Below, piece after piece: positions 1 to 5,844 of a stretch of DNA of 6,098 nucleotides; within the stretch, counting starts at the first letter, position 1, and each line of letters opens with the position of its first letter. Origin of the DNA: Leptospirillum sp. (GTDB lineage Bacteria; Nitrospirota; Leptospirillia; Leptospirillales; Leptospirillaceae); the NCBI GenBank assembly GCA_027346125.1, contig DAIEST010000250.1:1-6098 (forward strand), in the 5' to 3' direction. The translations under genes and the position numbers were made by a program. A model generated the notes under the pieces. The model worked only from the letters and a program-made list of their open reading frames with translations. It made no database searches and was not told where the DNA came from.

Positions 1-651
1 ACGAGCATTTTCTCCTGGATCGCCGCGACAATCGTTCTGCTCGCTTCTCTCGGAACTGCCCCCCTGACAGCGAGGGCTGCATCTTCCGGCCCCGGCGTCA
101 CGAACATCCTCCTCTTCGGAAACTACGACCTGTCCTCCGTGGACAACGCCGATATCGCCACCTCTTCGCTGACAAATACGACACTGAGCGCACTGGGCAC
201 GGCAACCTCCTTCGCCAACAATTTCCAGGACGGATACGGAGCAGGGCTTGCCATCGTCTGGTGGTTCAACGATACCGTGGCGTTCCGGGTGGGAGTCCAG
301 GGAAACTTCTTCCAGGGAAAAACCGCGGGACAGTTCACGGGGAACTCGATTCAGTCCGCTCCACTGTTCGGAGGGCTGGAAGCGAAACTGTACGGGGACG
401 CGGACTACTTTCTCTATGGCGTGGTGGATGCCGGTGCCGCATACGAAGACGAGGTCAAGGGGTCTTCACCAACCCTGTCGAACAGTCTGGCGCACTCATG
501 GACCACGTATGGAGATGTTGGCCTCGGACTGAACCTGAACTACATCTTTCTGGAAGTCAAGCTTGCCTACATGCCCCAGTTCGTTCCAGGCTATGGGCAG
601 TCACAGAACGGCTTCTACTATGTTCCGGTCACCGCCGGGTTCAACTTCTAG
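1..651 (+). CDS. Outer-membrane beta-barrel protein, 5'-truncated by the window edge
   Basis: The reading frame is open from base 1 to the TAG at 649-651, giving 216 visible residues. The start codon must lie just left of the window. Visible residues 3-22 are a hydrophobic segment followed by T-A-R-A-A-S, a good signal-peptidase I site (cleavage after about residue 26 or 27), so the protein is exported. The mature part, about 190 residues, is rich in Gly, Tyr, Phe and Asn and has alternating hydrophobic/polar stretches such as GLAIVWWF, FRVGVQGNFF, YFLYGVVDAGAAY and FLEVKLAYMPQF. It ends in VTAGFNF; a C-terminal aromatic residue is the usual sorting signal for BAM-inserted barrels. The size fits a small barrel of about eight strands (OmpA-transmembrane or OmpW-like class), but I do not recognise a specific family or ligand. 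A GTG at 139 is in frame but would discard the signal peptide, so it is not the start. The gene converges on the phosphoesterase gene ending at 740. Confidence 0.8.
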   Translation, partial: TSIFSWIAATIVLLASLGTAPLTARAASSGPGVTNILLFGNYDLSSVDNADIATSSLTNTTLSALGTATSFANNFQDGYGAGLAIVWWFNDTVAFRVGVQGNFFQGKTAGQFTGNSIQSAPLFGGLEAKLYGDADYFLYGVVDAGAAYEDEVKGSSPTLSNSLAHSWTTYGDVGLGLNLNYIFLEVKLAYMPQFVPGYGQSQNGFYYVPVTAGFNF

Positions 652-666
652 AAGGCTTCCCTGACA

Positions 667-723
667 GGGGACGGGGGCCGGAACCGGCCATCCGGAAGGG
701 CGCACCGTCCCCGTCTTTCTTTT
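667..723 (+). terminator. Probable rho-independent terminator of the beta-barrel gene
   Basis: The outer arms GGGGACGG (667-674) and CCGTCCCC (705-712) pair perfectly. They enclose a smaller GC-rich hairpin, GGCCG-GAAC-CGGCC (676-689). A pyrimidine tail, GTCTTTCTTTT, runs from 713 to 723. The element starts 15 nt after the stop codon. On the minus strand no T-run follows the stem, so it appears to serve only the rightward gene. The branched stem and the G interrupting the start of the U-tract are not ideal, hence moderate confidence. Confidence 0.5.
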
Positions 724-734
724 CCGGAAACCCA

Positions 735-756
735 GTCCGTCAAGAGCCGGACGGAC
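735..756 (-). terminator. Stem-loop at the 3' end of the phosphoesterase gene, weak terminator candidate
   Basis: Perfect 7-bp arms GTCCGTC (735-741) and GACGGAC (750-756) enclose an 8-nt loop and overlap the TGA stop (740-742) of the minus-strand gene. On the minus strand the stem is followed by TGGGTTTCC, with only three consecutive T residues. It could therefore be a weak terminator or simply an mRNA 3'-end structure. No better terminator for the leftward operon is visible before the plus-strand gene ends at 651. Confidence 0.25.
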
Positions 757-1903
757 CCGCCGAAAGAACGACCACTTCCAGCGACGACGGAACACCGATA
801 CGAACCGGAACACCGAAATATCCCGTTCCCGAATTGACGAGAAGCCACTGTTTTCCCGATGCCGTCTCCCGGGAAAACAGTCCAAGATCGTAGTCATAAA
901 ACGGAGAGGCCAGCGTCCATCCTGAACGGAGCAGTCCGATCTGTCCTCCATGCGTGTGTCCCGACAGCGTAAGCGTGGCGGGATAGGAAGAAAGAAGATC
1001 CCACAGTACGGGGTGATGGGCCAGGACAACCACCGCATCCCCATCTGTCAGGGAAACGCCCAGGAACGCTTTTTCCGGATCAGGACCGTCTCCGCCCGGC
1101 TCCTCGGAGGAGGGATCGGAAAGCCCCACCAGCGTAATGCCATGATCCCCCAGGGGGATTCTCCGCGACGCGTTCTCAAGAACCGGCCAGCCCGCCTGCT
1201 CCAGTCGGGATACGATCGCCGGACCGTCGATCCAGTGCTCATGATTCCCCAGTACACAAAAAACGCCCAAACGCCCCTTGAGATCTCCGAAGAAATGGAG
1301 AAATCGGTCGATTTCCGGCAATTTCCGATCGATCATGTCCCCTGTGAAAACGAGAATATCGCAGGAAATCGACTCGATCGCAGCCCGAAGACGGGCCAGG
1401 GAGCGGTCTGACTCAAAGATCCCGACATGGAGATCGGAAACATGAAGGATTCTCAATCCCTCCAGTTCGGAAGCAAGATGGCCGACAGTCAGGACTCTTT
1501 CCCGAACCCTGGGCCCCCGAAGGTGATTTTTGAGGATGACAGACAGAAAGATTCCCCAGATGACCGACAGAAGAGCCAACTGCACCGACCGGGACGGGTT
1601 TCCGGAATGGGCGACGAGATGGGGATGGCGGGTCGTCCACCACCCTCCCCAGAGAAGCCCCAGTGCCAGGGATGTCACGGCCGACATGAAGAAATATCCG
1701 AAAAAAAGAGGCATCATCCAGAGGGGGCGGGGCCATTTCCTGACAAAGGCAAGATTCAGGTAGACAGGCATGGAAAACGCAAATACCAGAAATAGCGCGA
1801 TAGCGGCGGGGGAGATTCCGTCAAGATACAGGAAGCCACCCAGCAGCAACTGAAAGAGAAGATAGCTTCCCAGGACAATCATCAGGAAAGAACGGACGCG
1901 CAC
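740..1903 (-). CDS. Membrane-anchored calcineurin-like metallophosphoesterase (YkuE/LpxG-type)
   Basis: This is a 387-residue protein with about four hydrophobic segments (residues 5-27, 32-52, 62-86 and 107-125), followed by a soluble phosphoesterase domain from about residue 148. All hallmark metal-site motifs of the calcineurin-like superfamily are present: D-L-H (D157, H159), G-D (188-189), G-N-H-E (219-222), H-H (296-297) and G-H-T-H-G-G-Q (315-321). It should therefore be an active, di-metal phosphomono-, phosphodi- or pyrophosphoesterase held at the inner membrane. Relatives include YkuE-type enzymes and chlamydial LpxG, a lipid A pathway enzyme cleaving UDP-2,3-diacylglucosamine; the substrate here cannot be read from sequence. 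The start is a GTG 20 nt after the mlaD stop, with no convincing Shine-Dalgarno sequence. An ATG at 1880-1882 (codon 8) is an alternative but would trim the first membrane segment. As last gene of the nfo-mlaEFD run it is probably co-transcribed. Confidence 0.88.
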   Translation of the reverse strand: MRVRSFLMIVLGSYLLFQLLLGGFLYLDGISPAAIALFLVFAFSMPVYLNLAFVRKWPRPLWMMPLFFGYFFMSAVTSLALGLLWGGWWTTRHPHLVAHSGNPSRSVQLALLSVIWGIFLSVILKNHLRGPRVRERVLTVGHLASELEGLRILHVSDLHVGIFESDRSLARLRAAIESISCDILVFTGDMIDRKLPEIDRFLHFFGDLKGRLGVFCVLGNHEHWIDGPAIVSRLEQAGWPVLENASRRIPLGDHGITLVGLSDPSSEEPGGDGPDPEKAFLGVSLTDGDAVVVLAHHPVLWDLLSSYPATLTLSGHTHGGQIGLLRSGWTLASPFYDYDLGLFSRETASGKQWLLVNSGTGYFGVPVRIGVPSSLEVVVLSAGPSGS

Positions 1904-1923
1904 CCTAATAATGATATATCCGA

Positions 1924-2901
1924 TCAGAATATATGGACATCGACCGTGAAGTATTTTCGGGGATCTTTTTTCATGTCATCCAGTAACTGGTTCACCTTGT
2001 CCACAGTGTCATTCATCTTGCGACCCATCCGGGGATCGTAGAGCATCTCCCCGACAACTCCCTTGCCCGACTCGATCGCTCCAAGGATAACGGTGAGCTG
2101 GTGAATGGACTGTTTCAAATCCCTGGCCGTTCCAGGATCGTGGGCGATCACGCCCAGACTGCCGCGAGGATCGTTCAAACCGTCCAGAAGCCGGTCCAGA
2201 TGGTCCAGAATGAGATCCAGCTTCTGTGTCATCTCCTTCGAATGGATCAGCGACGGAAGAGGCCCGTTTCCCCGGTTGATCCCCTGTGCCATCTCCCGGA
2301 TTTCACGTGTGGTCTCATTGAGGTTATCGTAGAGTTCAGGACGCGTCATCACGCGACCCAGGGTTCCATGTCCTTCCCGGACCTGGGTCAGGAGTGCATC
2401 CAGGGACAGCGAAACATGATTGAGCGTTTTGACCAGGTCGGTCCCCTTTCCCAACACGGACTCCATGGTCCTGGTATCCTGACCGATGATGGGAATGACC
2501 GGATTCAAGGCCCCTTTTGAAAGATCCCCGGGAATCAGGTCAAGATACTTGATTCCCATCAGTCCCTGCGTCCGGATCACCGCCGTCGTTTCCTCCGAAA
2601 GGTCAGAAAGCCGTTTCGCGGAAAGCCGTATCTGGACCTGAACAAACTGGTGCTGACGATACCGGATGAAGTGAATCTTTTTGACGAAACCGCTGGTCAT
2701 CCCCGAAATTCTCACCGGCGCACCGACAGTCAGTCCCCGGACATTATTGAACAGAATCGTGAGCGGTACCTGTCTGGAAAAGAGATTCTGGACCTTCCCG
2801 TAGCTGACGATGGCCAACGCGACCAAGAAGAAGCTCACGCCGACGATCAGTCCGACGCGGATCTCGGAAAGTCTCAGGTTGGAACTGCGTTTCATCGCCA
2901 C
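1924..2901 (-). CDS. mlaD: MlaD-like MCE-domain lipid-transport protein with repeated C-terminal region
   Basis: This 325-residue protein has one N-terminal membrane anchor (residues 15-34) and a single MCE domain (about 44-125, including F-x-N-V-x-G-L-x-x-G-A-P-V-R-x-x-G and the I-R-x-Q-G-L-M-G-x-K-Y-L-x-L-x-P stretch typical of the family). A long C-terminal region follows. MlaD proteins form hexameric rings in the periplasm on the MlaE/MlaF transporter and pass phospholipid through a central pore. E. coli MlaD is about 183 residues, so this one is far longer. Residues 177-312 form four 34-residue repeats, each opening G-x-G-x-L-G or a variant, and the protein ends in a D-P-R-K-Y-F motif common at the ends of long single-MCE proteins. 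The GTG start is preceded by AAGGGAGAG at 7-8 nt; an ATG at 2893-2895, two codons in, would be too far from it. The 37-nt gap from mlaF holds a stem-loop. Confidence 0.92.
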   Translation of the reverse strand: MAMKRSSNLRLSEIRVGLIVGVSFFLVALAIVSYGKVQNLFSRQVPLTILFNNVRGLTVGAPVRISGMTSGFVKKIHFIRYRQHQFVQVQIRLSAKRLSDLSEETTAVIRTQGLMGIKYLDLIPGDLSKGALNPVIPIIGQDTRTMESVLGKGTDLVKTLNHVSLSLDALLTQVREGHGTLGRVMTRPELYDNLNETTREIREMAQGINRGNGPLPSLIHSKEMTQKLDLILDHLDRLLDGLNDPRGSLGVIAHDPGTARDLKQSIHQLTVILGAIESGKGVVGEMLYDPRMGRKMNDTVDKVNQLLDDMKKDPRKYFTVDVHIF

Positions 2902-2938
2902 AGGGCGCTCTCCCTTCGTCCGACAGATCGGACAGAAG
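2902..2938 (-). other. Intercistronic stem-loop and ribosome binding site between mlaF and mlaD
   Basis: Immediately after the mlaF TGA, the minus-strand RNA can fold CUUC-(U bulge)-GUCCGA / UCGGAC-GAAG around a UCUG loop. This makes ten base pairs with one bulged base (positions 2914-2938). The 3' arm runs directly into GGGAG, the Shine-Dalgarno sequence of the mlaD GTG at 2901. Apart from that ribosome binding site and its spacer, the hairpin fills the junction. No U-run follows, so it is not a terminator. It could protect the downstream message or tune mlaD translation. Confidence 0.55.
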
Positions 2939-3661
2939 TCATGTTGAAAGGAATGTCCTGATGAACGGGTCGTCCGAACGCTCGATCTTTTCCCGGTTCC
3001 CCGTCAGGATGACCCGAGAGTCGTGGATAAACGAAAAAAGATCCCCGACCCGGAACGCATCATGAAGGTCGTGCGTAACGACGAGACTCATGACCTGGAA
3101 CTCCGACTGAACCTGACGGATCAGATCACAGATCGACCGGGAGGTGAAAGGGTCGAGCCCCGTCGTCGGCTCATCATACAACATGACCAGCGGATCCTGG
3201 GGCGCCATGGACCGGGCGATTGCCACCCGCCTTTTCATGCCTCCGGACAGTTCGTCCGGACGTTTGTCTATCACCGACTCAAGTCCCACAAACCGCAAGA
3301 GGGTCCGGATCCGCTCTTCGATCTTTTCATCGTTCCAGTCCGTATGCTCCCAAAGCCAGAACCCGATGTTTTCTCCGACAGTCAGTGAATCGAAGAGTGC
3401 CCCTTCCTGAAAGACCATTCCGATCCGCTGGCGGTATGCAAGCAACTCATTCTCCTCCAGATCCCCGACATTCGATCCGTTGACCTCGATCTGCCCGGCC
3501 TGGGGCTTCAGGATCCCCAGAACCCCCTTCAGAAGCGTGGACTTTCCCGAACCGCTGTCTCCCAGGATCACCATCGTCTTTCCATCGGGAACTTCGAGAT
3601 CCACATCCTGAACCACCGGCCGATCGGCATATCCCAGGGCAACATGCTCAAAGCGGATCAT
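2939..3661 (-). CDS. mlaF: MlaF-like ABC transporter ATP-binding protein
   Basis: This is a 240-residue ATPase with every ABC motif: Walker A G-D-S-G-S-G-K-S-T (34-42), Q-loop V-F-Q (Q84), signature L-S-G-G-M-K-R-R (137-144), Walker B L-V-M-L-Y-D-E-P (about 157-164), D-loop G-L-D-P and switch histidine in V-V-T-H-D (about 196). The Q-loop context E-G-A-L-F-D-S-L and the L-S-G-G-M-(K/R)-(R/K)-R-V signature are characteristic of the MlaF/Mkl group that partners MCE transporters. It should hydrolyse ATP in the cytoplasm to drive phospholipid movement through MlaE and MlaD. The frame stays open upstream to 3805, but the extra 48 residues overlap mlaE and look non-coding. The ATG at 3661 gives the normal MIRFEHVALGY start and makes a 4-nt ATGA overlap with the mlaE stop. 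No strong Shine-Dalgarno sequence is seen, so translational coupling to mlaE is likely. Confidence 0.95.
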   Translation of the reverse strand: MIRFEHVALGYADRPVVQDVDLEVPDGKTMVILGDSGSGKSTLLKGVLGILKPQAGQIEVNGSNVGDLEENELLAYRQRIGMVFQEGALFDSLTVGENIGFWLWEHTDWNDEKIEERIRTLLRFVGLESVIDKRPDELSGGMKRRVAIARSMAPQDPLVMLYDEPTTGLDPFTSRSICDLIRQVQSEFQVMSLVVTHDLHDAFRVGDLFSFIHDSRVILTGNREKIERSDDPFIRTFLST

Positions 3662-4437
3662 GCCGACAGGCCCCAGATATTGATCAGCAGCTTGGAAATC
3701 AGAAAATTGGAGATGAGGATCCAGACAGCGGCCGCCACAACCGCCTTGGTAGTGCTTCTCCCCACTTCGTAGGCCCCCCCGGAGGTCCGCATACCGTAAT
3801 GGCACCCGATAGACGTCAGGATAAATCCAAAGAAAAGCGGTTTCAAGAAGGCATTGGTCAGATTCTGGGCCGTCAGGGCATCCCGGACGCCGGACCAGAA
3901 AAGAGGAGCGGGAACATGCCCCACCGCCACCGAAATTCCAAGCCCCGCCAGAAGAGCCAGAAAATCCCCGACAATGCTGAGAATCGGCATCATGACAAGA
4001 CCGGCGGCCAGACGGGGAGCCACCAGCCGGTCAAGCGGGTCGACCCCCATCACCCGGAGCGCATCGATCTGCTGGGTCGAATTCATCATTCCCAGTTCGG
4101 AAGCGATTCCCGCTGTCACTCGGGCAGACATCACCAGAGAAGCCAGAACCGGTCCCATATCCCGAATGATCGATGTCGTGACGACCTTGCCCAGAAGAGC
4201 CTTGGCACCATAGGGAGCCATAACCACTTCGAACTGGAGCGCCATGTCCAGACCGGCAAAAATACTCGCCAGAAAAACGATCGGAATGGAGCCCACTCCG
4301 ATCCGATCCATCTGGATCAGGGTGTCTCCGATCCGGAAACGGGAAAACATGAACCGGAATCCCCTGGACACCATCAGGACAAAAGATCCGACCGGTTCGA
4401 AAAAGCGCAAGGCTTTCTCCAGAAAAAGCGTCATCAT
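3658..4437 (-). CDS. mlaE: MlaE-like ABC transporter permease (DUF140 family)
   Basis: This is a 259-residue hydrophobic protein of normal MlaE length. The family core is clear: R-D-M-G-P-V-L-A-S-L-V (92-102), S-A-R-V-T-A-G-I-A-S-E-L-G-M-M (104-118), Q-Q-I-D-A-L-R-V-M-G-V-D-P (122-134), and the later P-R-L-A-A-G segment. Predicted hydrophobic spans lie near residues 48-66, 95-105, 143-173, 199-211 and 230-252, after an N-terminal amphipathic, positively charged stretch. Two copies of MlaE form the inner-membrane channel on which MlaF acts and the MlaD hexamer sits. The ATG at 4437 overlaps the nfo stop by 4 nt. A second ATG at 4434 follows at once and sits 6 nt after a GGTGG sequence, so either could be used; the difference is one residue. 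No MlaB (STAS) gene is adjacent, although MlaB is the usual partner in enterobacteria. Confidence 0.94.
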   Translation of the reverse strand: MMTLFLEKALRFFEPVGSFVLMVSRGFRFMFSRFRIGDTLIQMDRIGVGSIPIVFLASIFAGLDMALQFEVVMAPYGAKALLGKVVTTSIIRDMGPVLASLVMSARVTAGIASELGMMNSTQQIDALRVMGVDPLDRLVAPRLAAGLVMMPILSIVGDFLALLAGLGISVAVGHVPAPLFWSGVRDALTAQNLTNAFLKPLFFGFILTSIGCHYGMRTSGGAYEVGRSTTKAVVAAAVWILISNFLISKLLINIWGLSA

Positions 4438-5372
4438 CTTCCACCGGCCAGTGCCGAAAGGGTTGCCCGAAGAGCCGGTTCCCCAGCATCGAAAACCGAC
4501 TGTCTCCCGAGGATGGACAAGGTCTCCAGATTCAGCCGGTCTTCCCGATCCCCGTCTGTTTTGGGTGTTTCAAGAATCATCGGGCATCCCTCGAAACGGG
4601 GATCTTTCAGAAGTTTCCAGAAAAACCAGAGTCCGATCCGACCCGTTCCGATATGCGTATGCCGATCCCGTCCCGACCCGACCTCAAACAGGGCGTCGTT
4701 CAGATGCCAGGCGGTCACCTTTTTCTGAGGAGCCACCCGGCAAAACTCCCGGAGAGTCTTCTCGTAACCAGACTCGCCACTGACGTCGAATCCGGCCGCA
4801 AAAAGATGGCAGGAGTCGAGACAGAGCCCTATCCTGGAAGGATGGCCAATCGCACTGAAAAGTGCCTCCAGTTCTTCCGGGCTGCGGCCAAGCGTTTTCC
4901 CTCCGCCTGCCGTATTTTCAAGAAGCAGCCGGGTTTCCCCCTTCACCGGCCAGTCCAGAACCTCCCGGATCATCTCTGCCGCAAGGGAAATTGCAGAGTC
5001 CACCGACTGTCCCGCAGCGGATCCCGGATGCAGGACCAGACCTGAAACTCCCAGACGGTTCGAAAGGATCCAGTCTTCCAGAAGCGCTTTCCCTGATTTT
5101 TTTCGCTTTTCGGGATCGCTGGTCGCTGCATTGATCAAATAGCTTGCATGGACCAGAATCGGCCCGATTCCCATCGAACGGTGCATCGACCTGAAACGGT
5201 CAATCTCCGAATCAGAAATTTCGGGGCCGGCCCACGTTCTGGAAGAATGGCTGAAAATCTGGATCGTCCGGCAACCGAGGGCGGTTCCCCGATCGAATGC
5301 GGTCGATATTCCGCCCTGGATCGAGACATGAACACCGGTGCAAGCTGACTTGAGACAAGTTTCTGGTGTCAT
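4434..5372 (-). CDS. nfo: Deoxyribonuclease IV (AP endonuclease)
   Basis: Nfo cuts the DNA backbone 5' to abasic sites during base excision repair, using three zinc ions. From the ATG at 5372 the protein has 312 residues. All nine positions matching the E. coli metal ligands are intact: H75 (V-H-A-S-Y-L-I-N), H115 (L-H-P-G-S), E152 (L-E-N-T-A-G), D186 and H189 (L-D-S-C-H-L-F-A-A-G), H223 (W-H-L-N-D), D236 and H238 (D-R-H-T-H-I-G), and E268 (I-L-E-T-P). The N-terminal H-V-S-x-x-G-G is also present. It is somewhat longer than typical 280-residue members, with a C-terminal tail of about 30 residues. The frame is open back to a TTG at 5459, but those 29 residues do not resemble the family; the chosen ATG lacks a clear Shine-Dalgarno sequence. 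The stop overlaps mlaE by 4 nt, so this repair gene heads the lipid-transport operon. Confidence 0.95.
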   Translation of the reverse strand: MTPETCLKSACTGVHVSIQGGISTAFDRGTALGCRTIQIFSHSSRTWAGPEISDSEIDRFRSMHRSMGIGPILVHASYLINAATSDPEKRKKSGKALLEDWILSNRLGVSGLVLHPGSAAGQSVDSAISLAAEMIREVLDWPVKGETRLLLENTAGGGKTLGRSPEELEALFSAIGHPSRIGLCLDSCHLFAAGFDVSGESGYEKTLREFCRVAPQKKVTAWHLNDALFEVGSGRDRHTHIGTGRIGLWFFWKLLKDPRFEGCPMILETPKTDGDREDRLNLETLSILGRQSVFDAGEPALRATLSALAGGR

Positions 5373-5468
5373 GCGCCAATCCGGGCAGAAGTCCGTGCGG
5401 AAACAGGAAAAGAGGGGGAACCGGGAGGTTTGTTTCGGAAAATGGCAGGCTCCACGCAAATCACATGG

Positions 5469-5488
5469 GATGGGGACGGGTCCCCATC
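5469..5488. repeat. 20-nt dyad upstream of nfo
   Basis: GATGGGGAC (5469-5477) and GTCCCCATC (5480-5488) are perfect inverted 9-nt arms around a 2-nt centre. As RNA it would fold as an 8-bp stem with a 4-nt loop; as DNA it has the shape of a dimeric-regulator operator. It lies about 97 nt upstream of the nfo start. No T-run follows on either strand, which argues against a rho-independent terminator. Confidence 0.55.
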
Positions 5489-5541
5489 GTCATGGAATGG
5501 GAAGGAACAAGACCATGATGGCTCCTGATCATCATTTGTCT

Positions 5542-5553
5542 TGCCATATGGCA
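5542..5553. repeat. 12-nt perfect palindrome TGCCATATGGCA
   Basis: The sequence is identical to its reverse complement over 12 bases. It lies about 170 nt upstream of the nfo start, next to a weaker dyad, ATGATG (5515-5520) with CATCAT (5530-5535). It might be a regulator site for the leftward operon, but 12-nt palindromes also arise by chance and no promoter can be aligned with it confidently. Confidence 0.3.
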
Positions 5554-5659
5554 CTGCTCCAAAGTCAAGGTCTGACGGGCCGCAGCCACGGTTTCCGCGA
5601 AGGCCGGATCAGTCTTTCCAACGCGGACAGGAATCTCCGGAATCCGGGTTTGACGGCTT

Positions 5660-5806
5660 TCACGTCGGCAATCCTTGCCTCATCCTCGTGACGATTTCGG
5701 GATCAGACACGCGGATCCGGGCCGTTTCCATCATCCCCCATCCTCTGGCCTTCCGAAGAAGGGGCATGATGCAAGATGACGTTGTCTTGGACTCCCTGCA
5801 TCCCAT
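5660..5806 (-). CDS. Small hypothetical frame with a strong ribosome binding site
   Basis: An ATG at 5806 is preceded by AGGAGG (5815-5820) with 8-nt spacing, the best Shine-Dalgarno sequence in the window, and opens a 48-residue frame ending in TGA at 5660-5662. The product begins MGCRESKTTSS and contains the stretch R-I-R-V-S-D-P-E-I-V-T-R-M-R-Q. I do not recognise it and see no signal peptide or membrane segment. A different minus-strand frame is open from 5679 to a stop at 5461 and reads I-P-V-R-V-G-K-T-D-P-A-F-A-E-T-V-A-A-A-R-Q, but has no start of its own. The two open stretches overlap at 5660-5679, so a single frameshift would join them into a reading frame of roughly 115 codons. This may be a real short peptide, a decayed gene or chance. 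Confidence 0.3.
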   Translation of the reverse strand: MGCRESKTTSSCIMPLLRKARGWGMMETARIRVSDPEIVTRMRQGLPT

Positions 5807-5844
5807 TTGAAAATCCTCCTCAACGACAGAGGACCCAGCCTGCT

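Noticed and set aside
645..654. 10-nt palindrome CTTCTAGAAG across the stop of the beta-barrel gene
   Set aside because: It is short, spans a stop codon and has no T-run; the terminator immediately downstream explains the region better.
601..1044. Other open frames over the phosphoesterase gene and the convergent gap
   Set aside because: They are low-complexity Arg/Pro-rich translations overlapping verified genes on the true frame.
3662..3805. 48-residue N-terminal extension of the MlaF reading frame
   Set aside because: It lies wholly inside mlaE in another frame, looks compositionally non-coding, and the internal ATG at 3661 gives the family's normal start and an ATGA junction.
3799..4728. 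Long plus-strand open frame (309 codons) opposite mlaE and nfo
   Set aside because: It is an Arg/Ser/His/Pro-rich antisense shadow of two strongly recognised genes, with no domain and no ribosome binding site.
5373..5459. 29-residue N-terminal extension of Nfo from a TTG at 5459
   Set aside because: It has no ribosome binding site and no resemblance to the family, whose N-terminus begins close to the H-V-S-x-x-G-G motif.
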